In this document: piece by piece, positions 53,530 to 61,971 of the stretch
How the letters are laid out: each line of letters starts with the position of its first letter
How positions within the stretch are numbered: the stretch's first letter is position 1
NCBI GenBank assembly: GCA_958295985.1
Contig: OY282432.1
Coordinates: 2,107,282 to 2,171,281 of the forward strand
Direction of reading: 5' to 3'
DNA length: 64,000 bases
Source of the DNA: an uncultured Candidatus Binatia bacterium
Lineage (GTDB): Bacteria; Desulfobacterota; Binatia; UBA9968; JAJDTQ01
Position numbers and translations under genes: made by a program
Notes under the pieces: model-generated
Database searches by the model: none
What the model saw: only the letters and a program-made list of their open reading frames with translations
What the model was told of the DNA's origin: nothing

Positions 53530-54273
53530 CTATTCGTACCGTCCATCCTTGCCGGACACCAGCTTGCCGTCCTCGTGGTAGAACAGTTGCCCGGACTGCT
53601 CCATGGGCACTTGGGCCGCCAGAACGAAACCTTGCCCCAGTACTTCAGGCGTCGGAAGCCGCGTGAACGCATCGTCGGGCGCGCCCTCGGTGACGATAGG
53701 GACCTGGGGCGAGAAGGTCACCACACAGACGTTGGACTCACGCACTTCCTCTGCCAGGTAACGGCTGAAGGTCCAGATGGCGTCCTTGGTGACCACGTAG
53801 GCGCATGCGCCGCCGGGCGTGACGCCGCCGCCGCCGTAGAGATTGATGATGTGCCCGGACCGCCGCGGCTCCATGTGGGCCAGGGCGTGCTTCGAGCACA
53901 GGAAGGTGCCGCCTAGATTCGTCTGGATGACCCGGTCCCAGAAGGACAGGTCCATATCCCGGATCAGCGGCCAGCGGGGGATGCCCCAGGCGAAATGCGG
54001 CACGATGGCGGCGTCGTTCACCAGCACGTCGATCTGGCCGAACCGGTGGACCACCTGCTCGAAGGCGCGTTGCACCGCACTCTCGTCCCGGATGTCCGCG
54101 TTGATCCCCAGGGCGTCGGTCAGGTCGCCGAGCTCGGGGCCGGTCTTGTCCAGCCATTCCTGGCTGACGTCGATGATGACCACCCGGGCTTTCTCCCGGG
54201 CGAACGTCAACGCGGCATGGCGTCCGATGCCCTTGCCGCCGCCCGTCACCACGACCACTTTTCCTTCCAGCAT
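53530..54273 (-). CDS. SDR-family oxidoreductase with degenerate active site
   Basis: A 247-residue classical-length short-chain dehydrogenase/reductase. The NAD(P)-binding glycine motif TGGGKGIG is at residues 10-17, with an acidic residue after beta-2 (IIDVSQ) favouring NAD. The catalytic YxxxK is present as YVVTK near residue 160. However, the Ser normally 13 residues before that Tyr is Tyr (INLYGGGG), NNAG reads NDAA, and the PG after beta-6 reads SPQ. By family it would oxidise or reduce an alcohol/ketone, but the missing Ser makes activity uncertain. It is the last gene of the minus-strand operon, 47 bp after the molybdenum hydroxylase gene, with a good GGGAGG ribosome site 6 nt before the ATG. 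Confidence 0.8.
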   Translation of the reverse strand: MLEGKVVVVTGGGKGIGRHAALTFAREKARVVIIDVSQEWLDKTGPELGDLTDALGINADIRDESAVQRAFEQVVHRFGQIDVLVNDAAIVPHFAWGIPRWPLIRDMDLSFWDRVIQTNLGGTFLCSKHALAHMEPRRSGHIINLYGGGGVTPGGACAYVVTKDAIWTFSRYLAEEVRESNVCVVTFSPQVPIVTEGAPDDAFTRLPTPEVLGQGFVLAAQVPMEQSGQLFYHEDGKLVSGKDGRYE

Positions 54274-54320
54274 GTCGATCCTCCCTGGCCGCTGATCGTA
54301 CCGCGACCGGTGGGCTGATT

Positions 54321-56576
54321 TCAGCCGTCCGGCTCGCGCCCGTCGCGGTCCCGTTCTTGCAGCCCACTGTACACCTTCTCCGCGGTCACCGGAATCTCGA
54401 AGATGCGCACGCCGACGGCGTCGGCCACGGCGTTGGCGATGGCCGCCGGCGGGTTGTTGTTGGCGAACTCTCCGATGGCCCTGCCTCCGTGGGGCGCCAA
54501 CCCGCCGTCCGATTCCACCAGGACCGTTTCCAGCACCGGTATGTCGCGGATGCCCGGAAGCTTGTATTCACCGAGGTTGGCGTTGACGACCTTGCCGTTG
54601 TCCAGCGCGAGCTCTTCCATGACGGCTTGCCCCATGCCCATGATGACGCCGCCGTCGATCTGGCCCTGATGAGTGACGGGATTGATGACCGTGCCAACGT
54701 CGTGAGCGGTGACGATACGGTGGACTCTCGTAGCGCCGGTCTCGGGGTCCACTTCCACCTCCGCCACCTGTGCGCACACATAGGTGACGTCGTCCGGGTA
54801 CGGGAAGTCTTCTTCCACCGTGACGGTACGGTCATTCGGGTATCGGGCCGCGGCCTGTGCCAGAGAGACGCTCCGGCTCCCGGTACGGAGCCGGAAACCG
54901 CCGTTTCCGTAGGCCACCTCCGCGGGGTCGCATTCCAGCATGCGGGCGGCGTGACGGGTGAGCATGGCCTCCAGGCCGTCGCAAGCCTTCTCGACGGCCT
55001 GCCCGGCGGTGAAGGTGACCCGGCTGGCCCTGGCCCCGGTGTCATAGGGAGCGACGTCGGTGTCGCCCGTGACCACCCGCACCCGCTCCAGCGTCACCTG
55101 CATGCGCTCGGCCACCAGTTGGCGCAGAATGGTATGGGTGCCGGTGCCCTGGTCCACCGTGGGGCTCAGGACGGTCAGCGTTCCGTCGAGTTCGGCCGTG
55201 AGGGTGATGCCGGTTTCGCCGCCGGAGATGTGGCGTCCGTAGATCGAAACGCCCCGCCCTCGGTGGGCCCCGGGCCGGGAACCGCTCCAGTCCGCTGCCT
55301 CCAACGCCCGCGACAGCACCGGGTGTATCCGCAGTCCGGGCAGACGCTTGCCGATGGCGTCCTCCTCGTTGTCGCGCAGGACGTTCTGCAGGCGGAACTC
55401 GCCGGGGTCCATGCCCAGTTCCCGGGCGATGAGGTCGGTGTGGGACTCCAGCGCGAAGAAGGTGGGGATGGACCCCGGGCTCCGGTAGTAACCTCCCGGA
55501 GTGGTGTTGGTGTAGATCTGGAGGAACTCGAACGATGCGTTCTCCACCCGGTAGAGGCCGCCGGCGTAGTGCCAGGTGGCGAAGGAGGCACTGGCCTTGA
55601 GGGCGCCGTAGGCGCCGCCGGCGTGCCACGCCTTCAGGCGGCGCGCGACGATGCGGCCGTCGCGCTTCACGCCGCTCCGGACGGTCAGCACCGTGGCTTC
55701 GTCGGGGTTGCTGGCGGTCAGCTCTTCCGCGTAGGTCATGACGATCTTCACCGGCCGCCCCGATTCCCGGGCCAGGAAAAACGCCACGGGCAGGTCCCGC
55801 GCGTCGCCCTTGCCGCCGAATTCGCCGCCCACGTTTACCGAGTGGACGCAGACCCGGGTCGGTTCCATGCCGATGGCGGCGGCCAGCATCCGGCGGGTGC
55901 GGAACGGGTCCTTTGTGGAGGCCCATACCTGGAGGCGGCCGTCCGGGTCGATGGCGACGACTCCGGCGTGGGGTTCCAGATAGCCCTGGTGCCGGCCGGG
56001 CACCCGGAAGGTGTGCTCCAGGGTGACGTCGGCCTCACGGAAACCCCGCTCGACGTCGCCCTTGGTCCAGGACAGCCGGGTGAGCCCGTTGTGGACGTCC
56101 GTGGCCAGGCGCTCGTGCGGCGCTCCGGCGTAACCGCCGACGTCGTCGTGGAGCAGCGGCGTTCCGGGCTCGGTGGCGGCCACGGGATCGAACACCGCCG
56201 GCAGGACCTCGTAGTCCACGTCGATGAGGCCAAGCGCGGCCTCCGCGGCCTCGGGCGTCTCCGCCGCCACCGCGGCTACCCGGTCGCCGATATACCGCAC
56301 CCGGTCCCAGCACAGCACCGGCATGTCGTGGATCTGCTTGCCCATGAAATGATTCGGGACCTCCGGTCCGGTGACCACCGCCCGGACGCCGGGAGCGTTC
56401 CGCGCCCGGGTGGCGTCGATGCCGCGGATGCGCGCGTGGGGATGCGGGCTTCGGAGGATCTTGCCCCAGAGCAGCCCCTCGCGCGGGATGTCGGCGGCAT
56501 ACCGGGTGCGCCCGGTGACCTTGTCCGGCCCCTCGGCCCGCAAGACGGAGGTTCCGACGACACGAGGTTTCGTCAT
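54321..56576 (-). CDS. Xanthine/CO dehydrogenase-family molybdopterin-binding large subunit
   Basis: A 751-residue protein of the xanthine oxidase/aldehyde oxidase-like large (Mo) subunit family, which normally hydroxylates N-heterocycles, aldehydes or CO with a molybdenum cytosine-dinucleotide centre. Seen: the N-terminal hammerhead domain opening GTSVLRAEGPDKVTGRTRYA; the cofactor-binding GGEFGGKGDARD near residue 250; and the C-terminal GGRAIGEFANNNPPAAIANAV near residue 710, which contains the family's catalytic Glu. No CO-dehydrogenase-type Cys in the active-site loop is apparent. The FAD and [2Fe-2S] subunits usual for this family are not in the window. It lies between the ABC permease (66-bp gap) and the SDR gene, so it may act on the imported compound. 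Substrate unknown. Confidence 0.85.
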   Translation of the reverse strand: MTKPRVVGTSVLRAEGPDKVTGRTRYAADIPREGLLWGKILRSPHPHARIRGIDATRARNAPGVRAVVTGPEVPNHFMGKQIHDMPVLCWDRVRYIGDRVAAVAAETPEAAEAALGLIDVDYEVLPAVFDPVAATEPGTPLLHDDVGGYAGAPHERLATDVHNGLTRLSWTKGDVERGFREADVTLEHTFRVPGRHQGYLEPHAGVVAIDPDGRLQVWASTKDPFRTRRMLAAAIGMEPTRVCVHSVNVGGEFGGKGDARDLPVAFFLARESGRPVKIVMTYAEELTASNPDEATVLTVRSGVKRDGRIVARRLKAWHAGGAYGALKASASFATWHYAGGLYRVENASFEFLQIYTNTTPGGYYRSPGSIPTFFALESHTDLIARELGMDPGEFRLQNVLRDNEEDAIGKRLPGLRIHPVLSRALEAADWSGSRPGAHRGRGVSIYGRHISGGETGITLTAELDGTLTVLSPTVDQGTGTHTILRQLVAERMQVTLERVRVVTGDTDVAPYDTGARASRVTFTAGQAVEKACDGLEAMLTRHAARMLECDPAEVAYGNGGFRLRTGSRSVSLAQAAARYPNDRTVTVEEDFPYPDDVTYVCAQVAEVEVDPETGATRVHRIVTAHDVGTVINPVTHQGQIDGGVIMGMGQAVMEELALDNGKVVNANLGEYKLPGIRDIPVLETVLVESDGGLAPHGGRAIGEFANNNPPAAIANAVADAVGVRIFEIPVTAEKVYSGLQERDRDGREPDG

Positions 56577-56642
56577 GACGGAATGCTTTCCGAAAGGAGA
56601 TGTTCCGGCGGCTGCATGCGCTTCGACCCTTCCGGCATCCGG

Positions 56643-58382
56643 TTACGATTCAGGCATGAGCGAGCGCCGCCCGAACCACCAGAAGACCAGTATCAGCGGC
56701 GTCAGGACCGCGGTCAGCACCAGGGTGACGGCCGCCGCCAGGTTGGTGGCGCCGGAGAACCAGTAGCTCCAGATGACCGCCGGGAGGGTGATGTTGTCGT
56801 GGCTGATGAGGAACACCGCAACCGTGAGCTCCCGGTACACCAGGATCGCGGACCAGATCCACACCGACAGGATCGTCGGCCGCAGCAGCGGCACCAGGAT
56901 CCTCCAGGAGGTCCGCACCACGGACAGCCCGGCGGTATAGGCGGCCTCCTCGAGTTCCTTGTGGATCTGCAGCAGGGAGCTGTTGAGCGCCCGCGTGGCG
57001 AAGGCCAGCCGGGAGACCATGTAGACGATGGCGATCAGCCATACCGAGCCGTAAAGCGGCAAGAAGTCCTTGACCACGAACAGCGACACCAGCAACGCGG
57101 CGATGGCAAGAATGACCTCGGGCAGGGCGTGGGGAAGGAAGGCCCCGAACTCCAGGGCATAGCGGTAGCGCGAGCCCGAGCGCACGATGAGCCAGGAGAT
57201 GGCGAAGGCCACCACCAGCGTCACGGACGGCACCACGGCCACCAGCAGCACCGTGTTCTCGAGACCGCGCCACACCAGGCTCCAATCGACGTTGTAGAAC
57301 GCCGCCAGCGACGCGCGGTTGAGCATGGTCCAGGACGGAGGCGCCAGGTAGGGGGTCACCGCGACGTAGGCGATCAACAACAGCGGGATCAGCTTCGAGG
57401 CGAGGATATAGAGGCCGATGAAGGTCCAGCCCGCCGCACCCCAGTTGCCCAGGTCGATGAGGGTGGGGCGGTAACCCTTGCCGGTCACCACCTCGTAGCG
57501 ATGGCCCTGGCGCAGGACCGAGCTGTACCACCAGGTGAGCAGCAGAGCGACCCCGATCATCAGCACGCCCAGGGCCGCGGTGACGCCGTGCTCCGGAAAC
57601 TCGTCGTCCCCGGGGTTGGTCTTCAGGTAGACGAAGGTGCTGAGCATGTAGACGCGGTTGCCGAGCCCGATGATGGCCGGGATGTCGAAGGTAGCGATGG
57701 CGATGGTGGCCATGTAGATGACCGCGGCGAGGATCGCCGGAAACGCCAGCGGCAGGGTCACCCGGCGCATGGTGGCGAAGAAGCTCATGCCGTGGATCTT
57801 GGCAGCCTCTTCCAGGGACGGGTTCATGGCCCGGAACATCTGGGCCGTGAGGATGAAAGCCAGCGCCGCCAGGCTGAGGCCCTGGACGAAGCCCATGCCC
57901 ACCGGGGTGGCGATGTTGATGGGGCCCGTTTCCAGTCCGAACAGGCTGACCAGCCAGCGGTTGAGGAAACCGATGCGCTGGTGCGCCAGGAAGGTCCATC
58001 CCATGGCCGTGTAGATCCCCGGTATCAGCAGCCCCAGGGTCATGACGGTATAGACCAGCCCCTTGCCCGGCAGGGTCGTGCGTTCGGTGAGCCAGGCAAT
58101 CGGCAGACCGATGGCCAGAGCGACCAGCGTCGTGGCCACCGTGAAGATCAGGGTGTTGTAGGTGACCTCGGCGACAAACGGATCGGCCAGGATCTCCAGG
58201 TAGTTCCGGTACGTGTACGTGGCCTGCGACGTCCCCAGCATGCCGGTCTGGAAGCTGATCCACACCAGCACGGCCACCAGCACCAGGATCACGAACATGG
58301 GCACGATGGCCAGCCCCAGCATCCAGGGTGACGCCTTCGGGCGGAGCGCGCGGAGCAGGGGTCGTCTCAGGACAGCTTCCAT
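56643..58382 (-). CDS. Fbp-type ABC transporter permease, fused two-domain protein
   Basis: A 579-residue integral membrane protein with two BPD_transp_1-type permease halves. Each half carries an EAA loop: EEAAKIHGMSFFATMRRVTLP (about residue 190) and EEAAYTAGLSVVRTSWRILVP (about residue 480). About 12 hydrophobic segments are visible. Fused permeases of this type are typical of iron(III)/thiamine/putrescine-class importers (FbpB/ThiP-like). It works with the adjacent binding protein and ATPase. It starts 142 bp after the binding-protein gene, with a strong stem-loop in the gap, and has no clear Shine-Dalgarno at this ATG, so the start is less certain than the family call. Confidence 0.85.
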   Translation of the reverse strand: MEAVLRRPLLRALRPKASPWMLGLAIVPMFVILVLVAVLVWISFQTGMLGTSQATYTYRNYLEILADPFVAEVTYNTLIFTVATTLVALAIGLPIAWLTERTTLPGKGLVYTVMTLGLLIPGIYTAMGWTFLAHQRIGFLNRWLVSLFGLETGPINIATPVGMGFVQGLSLAALAFILTAQMFRAMNPSLEEAAKIHGMSFFATMRRVTLPLAFPAILAAVIYMATIAIATFDIPAIIGLGNRVYMLSTFVYLKTNPGDDEFPEHGVTAALGVLMIGVALLLTWWYSSVLRQGHRYEVVTGKGYRPTLIDLGNWGAAGWTFIGLYILASKLIPLLLIAYVAVTPYLAPPSWTMLNRASLAAFYNVDWSLVWRGLENTVLLVAVVPSVTLVVAFAISWLIVRSGSRYRYALEFGAFLPHALPEVILAIAALLVSLFVVKDFLPLYGSVWLIAIVYMVSRLAFATRALNSSLLQIHKELEEAAYTAGLSVVRTSWRILVPLLRPTILSVWIWSAILVYRELTVAVFLISHDNITLPAVIWSYWFSGATNLAAAVTLVLTAVLTPLILVFWWFGRRSLMPES

Positions 58383-58472
58383 AAGGGCGCCGCGTAGGGT
58401 GGTTCACCGGCCCGGGGCCGGCGCTTGCGGGTGTCCGGCCCGAGAGTTCAAGGGCCTGTCCACGGAGGAAAG

Positions 58473-58501
58473 CGGGGCCACCGCCACGCGCGGCGGCCCC
58501 G
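58473..58501 (-). terminator. Strong intergenic stem-loop between binding-protein and permease genes
   Basis: On the minus strand, arms CGGGGCCGCCGC and GCGGTGGCCCCG form a 12-bp stem (one G-U pair) around a 5-nt loop, followed by only three T residues. The position, just after the binding-protein stop and before the permease, is typical of attenuating or mRNA-stabilising hairpins that raise binding-protein expression over permease. Confidence 0.55.
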
Positions 58502-58524
58502 ATCGGCGACGACGAGAAGGTTCT

Positions 58525-59634
58525 CTACTTGTTCCGCATGATCTTCTCCAGCTCCTTGCGGGTCTTCACGTAGTCCGTCTGGCTGGCCAGCCACTGCGGC
58601 GAGTTGACCACGACCTTGGCGCCGCGGGAGCGGGCGTCCGCCAGCACTTTCCGTTCGTGGGACTCCGGATAGAGATGGAAGTCGAAGCCGTTGACCTCCC
58701 ACATCCATTTCTGGCCTTCCGGGGTATGCAGGTAGGCGACGAACAGGGCGGCGGCATTGGGCGCCTGGGAGTGCACCGGGACGGCGCCGTAACGGGTGTG
58801 CGACACCACCGCTTCGTTGACCACCGAGTAGCCCAGAGGCAGTCCGTCACGCTTGGCCTGGTTCACGTACTGGTCGCCGCAACTGAACACCAGCATGGCG
58901 AACTCACCGCTGGTGAGGCGGTCCACCGTGCCGCACCGGATCAGGCCGCCGACTTGTTTGGACAGCTTCCTGGCGTAGTCCACCATCACCTCTCGCCCCA
59001 GCAGGCTGGGGGTGGCGAACTCGCGCAATCCGGCGACGTAGGGCGTGGACGCGATCTTGCCCTTCCACTTGGGATGGAGGACGTCGTTCATGCTCTTCGG
59101 GATGTCGTCGCCCTTGACCACGTCGCTGTTGTACATGATGCCCACCAGGGTGGACGCCGACGCCAGTCCGATGCCCTTGGGAGCCAAGGGGTCGAAGCCC
59201 GGATCGGCCTTCAACATCGGCCGTTCGAGATAGGCCATCCAGTTCATGGACCGCGTCAGCCCCACCTTGCCGGACTTCAGCATGCCGCCCGAGTTGTTCC
59301 AGAGGACGTCCGTGCTGGCCGGCTGCCCCGCCTTCATCTCCCGGGTGAGCCTGCCGATCATCTTGGTCATGCTGGGACCCGGAGTGAACTGCGGCTTGAT
59401 GTTGGTGCCGTACCTCTTGTTCATGGCGGCGACGAGATGCGAAAAGCCCTTGCTTCCGTTGAGGCTGCGGGAAGACCACATGGCTCTGAAGGTGGTTTCC
59501 TTCTTGGCCCCTGCCACGAGCTCCTCCAGGGTCTTGGGGGCGTCGGCCGCGAACGCTCCCGCGGCCAGGAAGAGCGGACACAACGCCGTGCACACGGCCA
59601 CGGTCCACTTGATTCTACGTTCGAGATCATGCAT
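58525..59634 (-). CDS. Periplasmic substrate-binding protein of Fbp-type ABC importer
   Basis: 369 residues from the chosen ATG. A Sec signal peptide is clear: charged start MHDLERRIK, hydrophobic core, cleavage near AFA-AD (about residue 30). The mature part resembles extracellular solute-binding proteins of the iron(III)/polyamine/thiamine class, with GIMYNSDVV and the typical VLHPKWKGKIA. The longer frame from 59703 adds 23 residues ahead of the signal peptide and lacks a ribosome site, so 59634 is preferred. It is encoded 79 bp after the ATPase gene. The ligand (metal ion, or an organic compound feeding the downstream dehydrogenases) cannot be read from sequence. Confidence 0.85.
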   Translation of the reverse strand: MHDLERRIKWTVAVCTALCPLFLAAGAFAADAPKTLEELVAGAKKETTFRAMWSSRSLNGSKGFSHLVAAMNKRYGTNIKPQFTPGPSMTKMIGRLTREMKAGQPASTDVLWNNSGGMLKSGKVGLTRSMNWMAYLERPMLKADPGFDPLAPKGIGLASASTLVGIMYNSDVVKGDDIPKSMNDVLHPKWKGKIASTPYVAGLREFATPSLLGREVMVDYARKLSKQVGGLIRCGTVDRLTSGEFAMLVFSCGDQYVNQAKRDGLPLGYSVVNEAVVSHTRYGAVPVHSQAPNAAALFVAYLHTPEGQKWMWEVNGFDFHLYPESHERKVLADARSRGAKVVVNSPQWLASQTDYVKTRKELEKIMRNK

Positions 59635-59641
59635 CGGGTTT

Positions 59642-59648
59642 CCTCCTT
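59642..59648 (-). promoter_or_regulatory. Shine-Dalgarno deciding the binding-protein start
   Basis: AAGGAGG on the minus strand, 7 nt before the ATG at 59634. Confidence 0.85.
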
Positions 59649-59713
59649 GGGCTCCGGATTCGCAACATCGCGTACCGTAGTCCGGTTTTACAAGCGATTG
59701 CAAGCATGCCGTC

Positions 59714-60823
59714 TCAGTCTTTGACGGAGTTGACGAAGGTCGTGTTCTTCTCGTCTGCGGGAAACACCATGACGTCGCCGGGCGAGACGTGGAGCATGAG
59801 CGTATCTCCGTGGGTCGTGGGCACGGCGCGGCTCTTGCCGGTCAGCGAAACGTCGTTGGCCGTCGCGTCGTAGACGAACTGGTCGCCCAGGAACACGCTG
59901 GAGACCAGCCGCGCCTCGAAGGCGTTGTCGCTCCTTTCGTCGGAAGGTTCCGCGAACTGAAGGGCCTCGGGCCTGAACCCCACGAACACGTCGCCACCGG
60001 GACCGGCGTCCCCGGATATCCGGAACCGGCCGATCCCGGTCTCCACCGGGCCGGCGCCGGCACGCCGCCCCGGGAGCCAGTTCACCGAGCCGAAGAACTC
60101 GGCCACCTCGGCGCAGTTGGGGTTGCGGTAGAGATCCATGGGCGCGCCGTACTGGAGCAGTTCGCCCAGGCTCATGAGGGCGATCTTGTCGGCCATGGCC
60201 ATGGCTTCGACCTGGTCATGGGTGACGTAGAGCACGGTGGCGCCCAGTTGCTTGGCCAGATCGCGGATGCGGCCGCGCACGTCCTCGCGCAGGCGCGCGT
60301 CCAGGTTGCTCAAGGGCTCGTCCATCAGCAGCACGTTGGGGTTCACGGCGATGGCCCGGGCCAGCGCCACCCGTTGCTGCTGTCCGCCGCTCAGCAGCGT
60401 GGACGGACGGTCGGTCTGCTCGTCGAGCTGGACCATGTGCAGCGCCTCCCGCACGCGCCGGTCGACCTGCGGGCGGGGAATCTTCTGGGCGCCCTCCCGC
60501 AACGGAAGGGCGACGTTGTCGAACACCGTCAAGTGCGGCCACACGGCGTAGGACTGGAAGACCATGCCGAAGTTCCGGTCCTGGGGCGGCACCCACACCG
60601 GCGGGTCGTCTCCGAACACGGTGCGGTCCGCAATGCGGACCTCGCCGCCGTCCGGGGTCTCCAGCCCCGCCACGCACCTGAGGAGCGTCGTCTTGCCCGA
60701 CCCGCTGGCGCCGACGATGACGAAGAACTCGCCCTCTGCCACGTCGAGGTCCAGCCGCTTGAGGGCGGCGACCTTCCCGTCGGTGACGATGAACTCCTTG
60801 CGCAGTTCCCGGATCGTGATCAT
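59714..60823 (-). CDS. ABC transporter ATP-binding protein, FbpC/PotA-type with TOBE domain
   Basis: A 369-residue cytoplasmic ATPase. Walker A GASGSGKTT is near residue 38, Q-loop VFQSYAVWPH near 88, signature LSGGQQQRVALARA near 143, Walker B VLLMDEPLSNLD near 163 and H-loop VTHD near 199. The roughly 130 C-terminal residues form the extra regulatory (TOBE-like) domain found in the importer subfamily for Fe3+, polyamines and similar solutes. It is the first gene of the minus-strand operon, with AGGGG 7 nt before the ATG. It powers the fused permease and binding protein encoded downstream and is divergent from the methyltransferase gene. Confidence 0.9.
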   Translation of the reverse strand: MITIRELRKEFIVTDGKVAALKRLDLDVAEGEFFVIVGASGSGKTTLLRCVAGLETPDGGEVRIADRTVFGDDPPVWVPPQDRNFGMVFQSYAVWPHLTVFDNVALPLREGAQKIPRPQVDRRVREALHMVQLDEQTDRPSTLLSGGQQQRVALARAIAVNPNVLLMDEPLSNLDARLREDVRGRIRDLAKQLGATVLYVTHDQVEAMAMADKIALMSLGELLQYGAPMDLYRNPNCAEVAEFFGSVNWLPGRRAGAGPVETGIGRFRISGDAGPGGDVFVGFRPEALQFAEPSDERSDNAFEARLVSSVFLGDQFVYDATANDVSLTGKSRAVPTTHGDTLMLHVSPGDVMVFPADEKNTTFVNSVKD

Positions 60824-61032
60824 GTCGGTTTCCCCTACTCTTGCATTTCAACGGTGTCAAACGGCAAGGGCGTAGAATCCCTTGCAAGCCCCTCTGCCGG
60901 CTCCACAAGAACGGCAAAACCTGATAAACACGACTCTGGCCGCATGAGGATCAACCCGGAATACAACTTGTGTCTGCCACACCCCTGTGCAAATAAAACC
61001 GGGACCACCTCAGATGTTCCAAGAGGCTGTTG
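60824..61032. other. Divergent intergenic region between ABC ATPase and methyltransferase genes
   Basis: A 209-bp region that is locally AT-richer than the genes around it. It contains a perfect dyad (separate entry) overlapping TAGAAT (60873-60878), a 5/6 match to a plus-strand -10 box. A minus-strand TTGACA (60860-60855) lacks a good -10. It presumably holds promoters for both directions. Confidence 0.5.
60864..60885. promoter_or_regulatory. Candidate operator dyad
   Basis: Perfect inverted repeat GCAAGGG - 8 nt - CCCTTGC in the divergent promoter region, enclosing the TAGAAT -10-like box. The form is compatible with a dimeric repressor site; the regulator is unknown. Confidence 0.4.
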
Positions 61033-61941
61033 ATGACTACTCTCGATGAAGCAACTGTCAACCCGGCGGCGACTCCCCGCGTAGATACGAGAATATTGAA
61101 AAGGCTGGTCCGCCATATCCTCCCGGCGCGGGTGCATGGCGCGATCCGCCGGGTGGTCCATGCCCGGCGGCTCAACCGGGCGCCCGTGATGGCGGTGGAC
61201 GTTGCCCCGCTTCCCCGGGCGGCGGAGATTTCATTCCCGGATATGCTCCGGGGCGACGGCATGGCCGGCGGCTGGGAAAAGGCGAAAACCTCGATCGATG
61301 AAGTCTTCGAATACGTGCCGTGGACTCACGCCACCGACCCCGAAAGCTGCCGGGCAATCTACCACCTGATTCGCCGTTTTCAACCGCGTTCCGTTCTGGA
61401 AATCGGCACCAACCGCGGCGCATCCACCTTGTACGCCGCCATGGCAATGCGGGAGTACCGGAACGCGGGCCGCCCGCCCCGTCTGGTCACCGTGGACCTG
61501 TTCGACGTCAACGATCCTGCTACCGCGGAGGCGAAACGATACCGCATCTCCACTCCGCCCCGGGAGATGCTGGCCCGGCTGGACTGTGCCGGCATGGTCG
61601 AGTTCTCCATCGCCCGGTCCACGGACTATCTGAGCGGGCGCGAAACGGAGTTCGATTTCATCCTCCTGGACCACGCCCCGGCCGCGGACATCGCCTACCG
61701 GGACATCGTGCTGGCAATCAGGGCGCTGCGCCCGGGCGGACGTCTGTTGATTCATTCCTACTTTCCGGACGGGAACCCCCTGGGGACGGCTGAGCGCGTC
61801 AACTCCGACTCCTGCCTCGCCGTGCGCCGTCTGCGCCGGCAAGGCGCCCGCCTGGTCGCCTTGCCTCTGGGCACGCTACCCTGGCCGGCGGAGCCCGGCG
61901 GGTCGAACCTCACCAGTCTGGCCCTCCTGGCGAGGGAATGA
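61033..61941 (+). CDS. Class I SAM-dependent methyltransferase (Methyltransf_24-like)
   Basis: 302 residues. After a basic N-terminal region comes a Rossmann methyltransferase core: motif I SVLEIGTNRGASTLYAA (about residue 117), the acidic residue after beta-2 in LVTVDLFD (about 152), beta-4 FDFILLDHAPA (about 207) and post-I LRPGGRLLIHSYF. This matches the O-methyltransferase-like family often found in glycan or lipid modification loci. The start follows AAGAGG by 6 nt; a TTG one codon earlier is less likely. A radical SAM gene follows after 30 bp, suggesting one transcript. The acceptor is unknown. Confidence 0.8.
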   Translation: MTTLDEATVNPAATPRVDTRILKRLVRHILPARVHGAIRRVVHARRLNRAPVMAVDVAPLPRAAEISFPDMLRGDGMAGGWEKAKTSIDEVFEYVPWTHATDPESCRAIYHLIRRFQPRSVLEIGTNRGASTLYAAMAMREYRNAGRPPRLVTVDLFDVNDPATAEAKRYRISTPPREMLARLDCAGMVEFSIARSTDYLSGRETEFDFILLDHAPAADIAYRDIVLAIRALRPGGRLLIHSYFPDGNPLGTAERVNSDSCLAVRRLRRQGARLVALPLGTLPWPAEPGGSNLTSLALLARE

Positions 61942-61971
61942 CCAACGGCGGACCGCTCCGGAAGATATGAC

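Noticed and set aside
60855..60860. TTGACA as a minus-strand promoter for the ATPase operon
   Set aside because: The spaced -10 would be TAGGGG, which overlaps the ribosome site just before the start codon.
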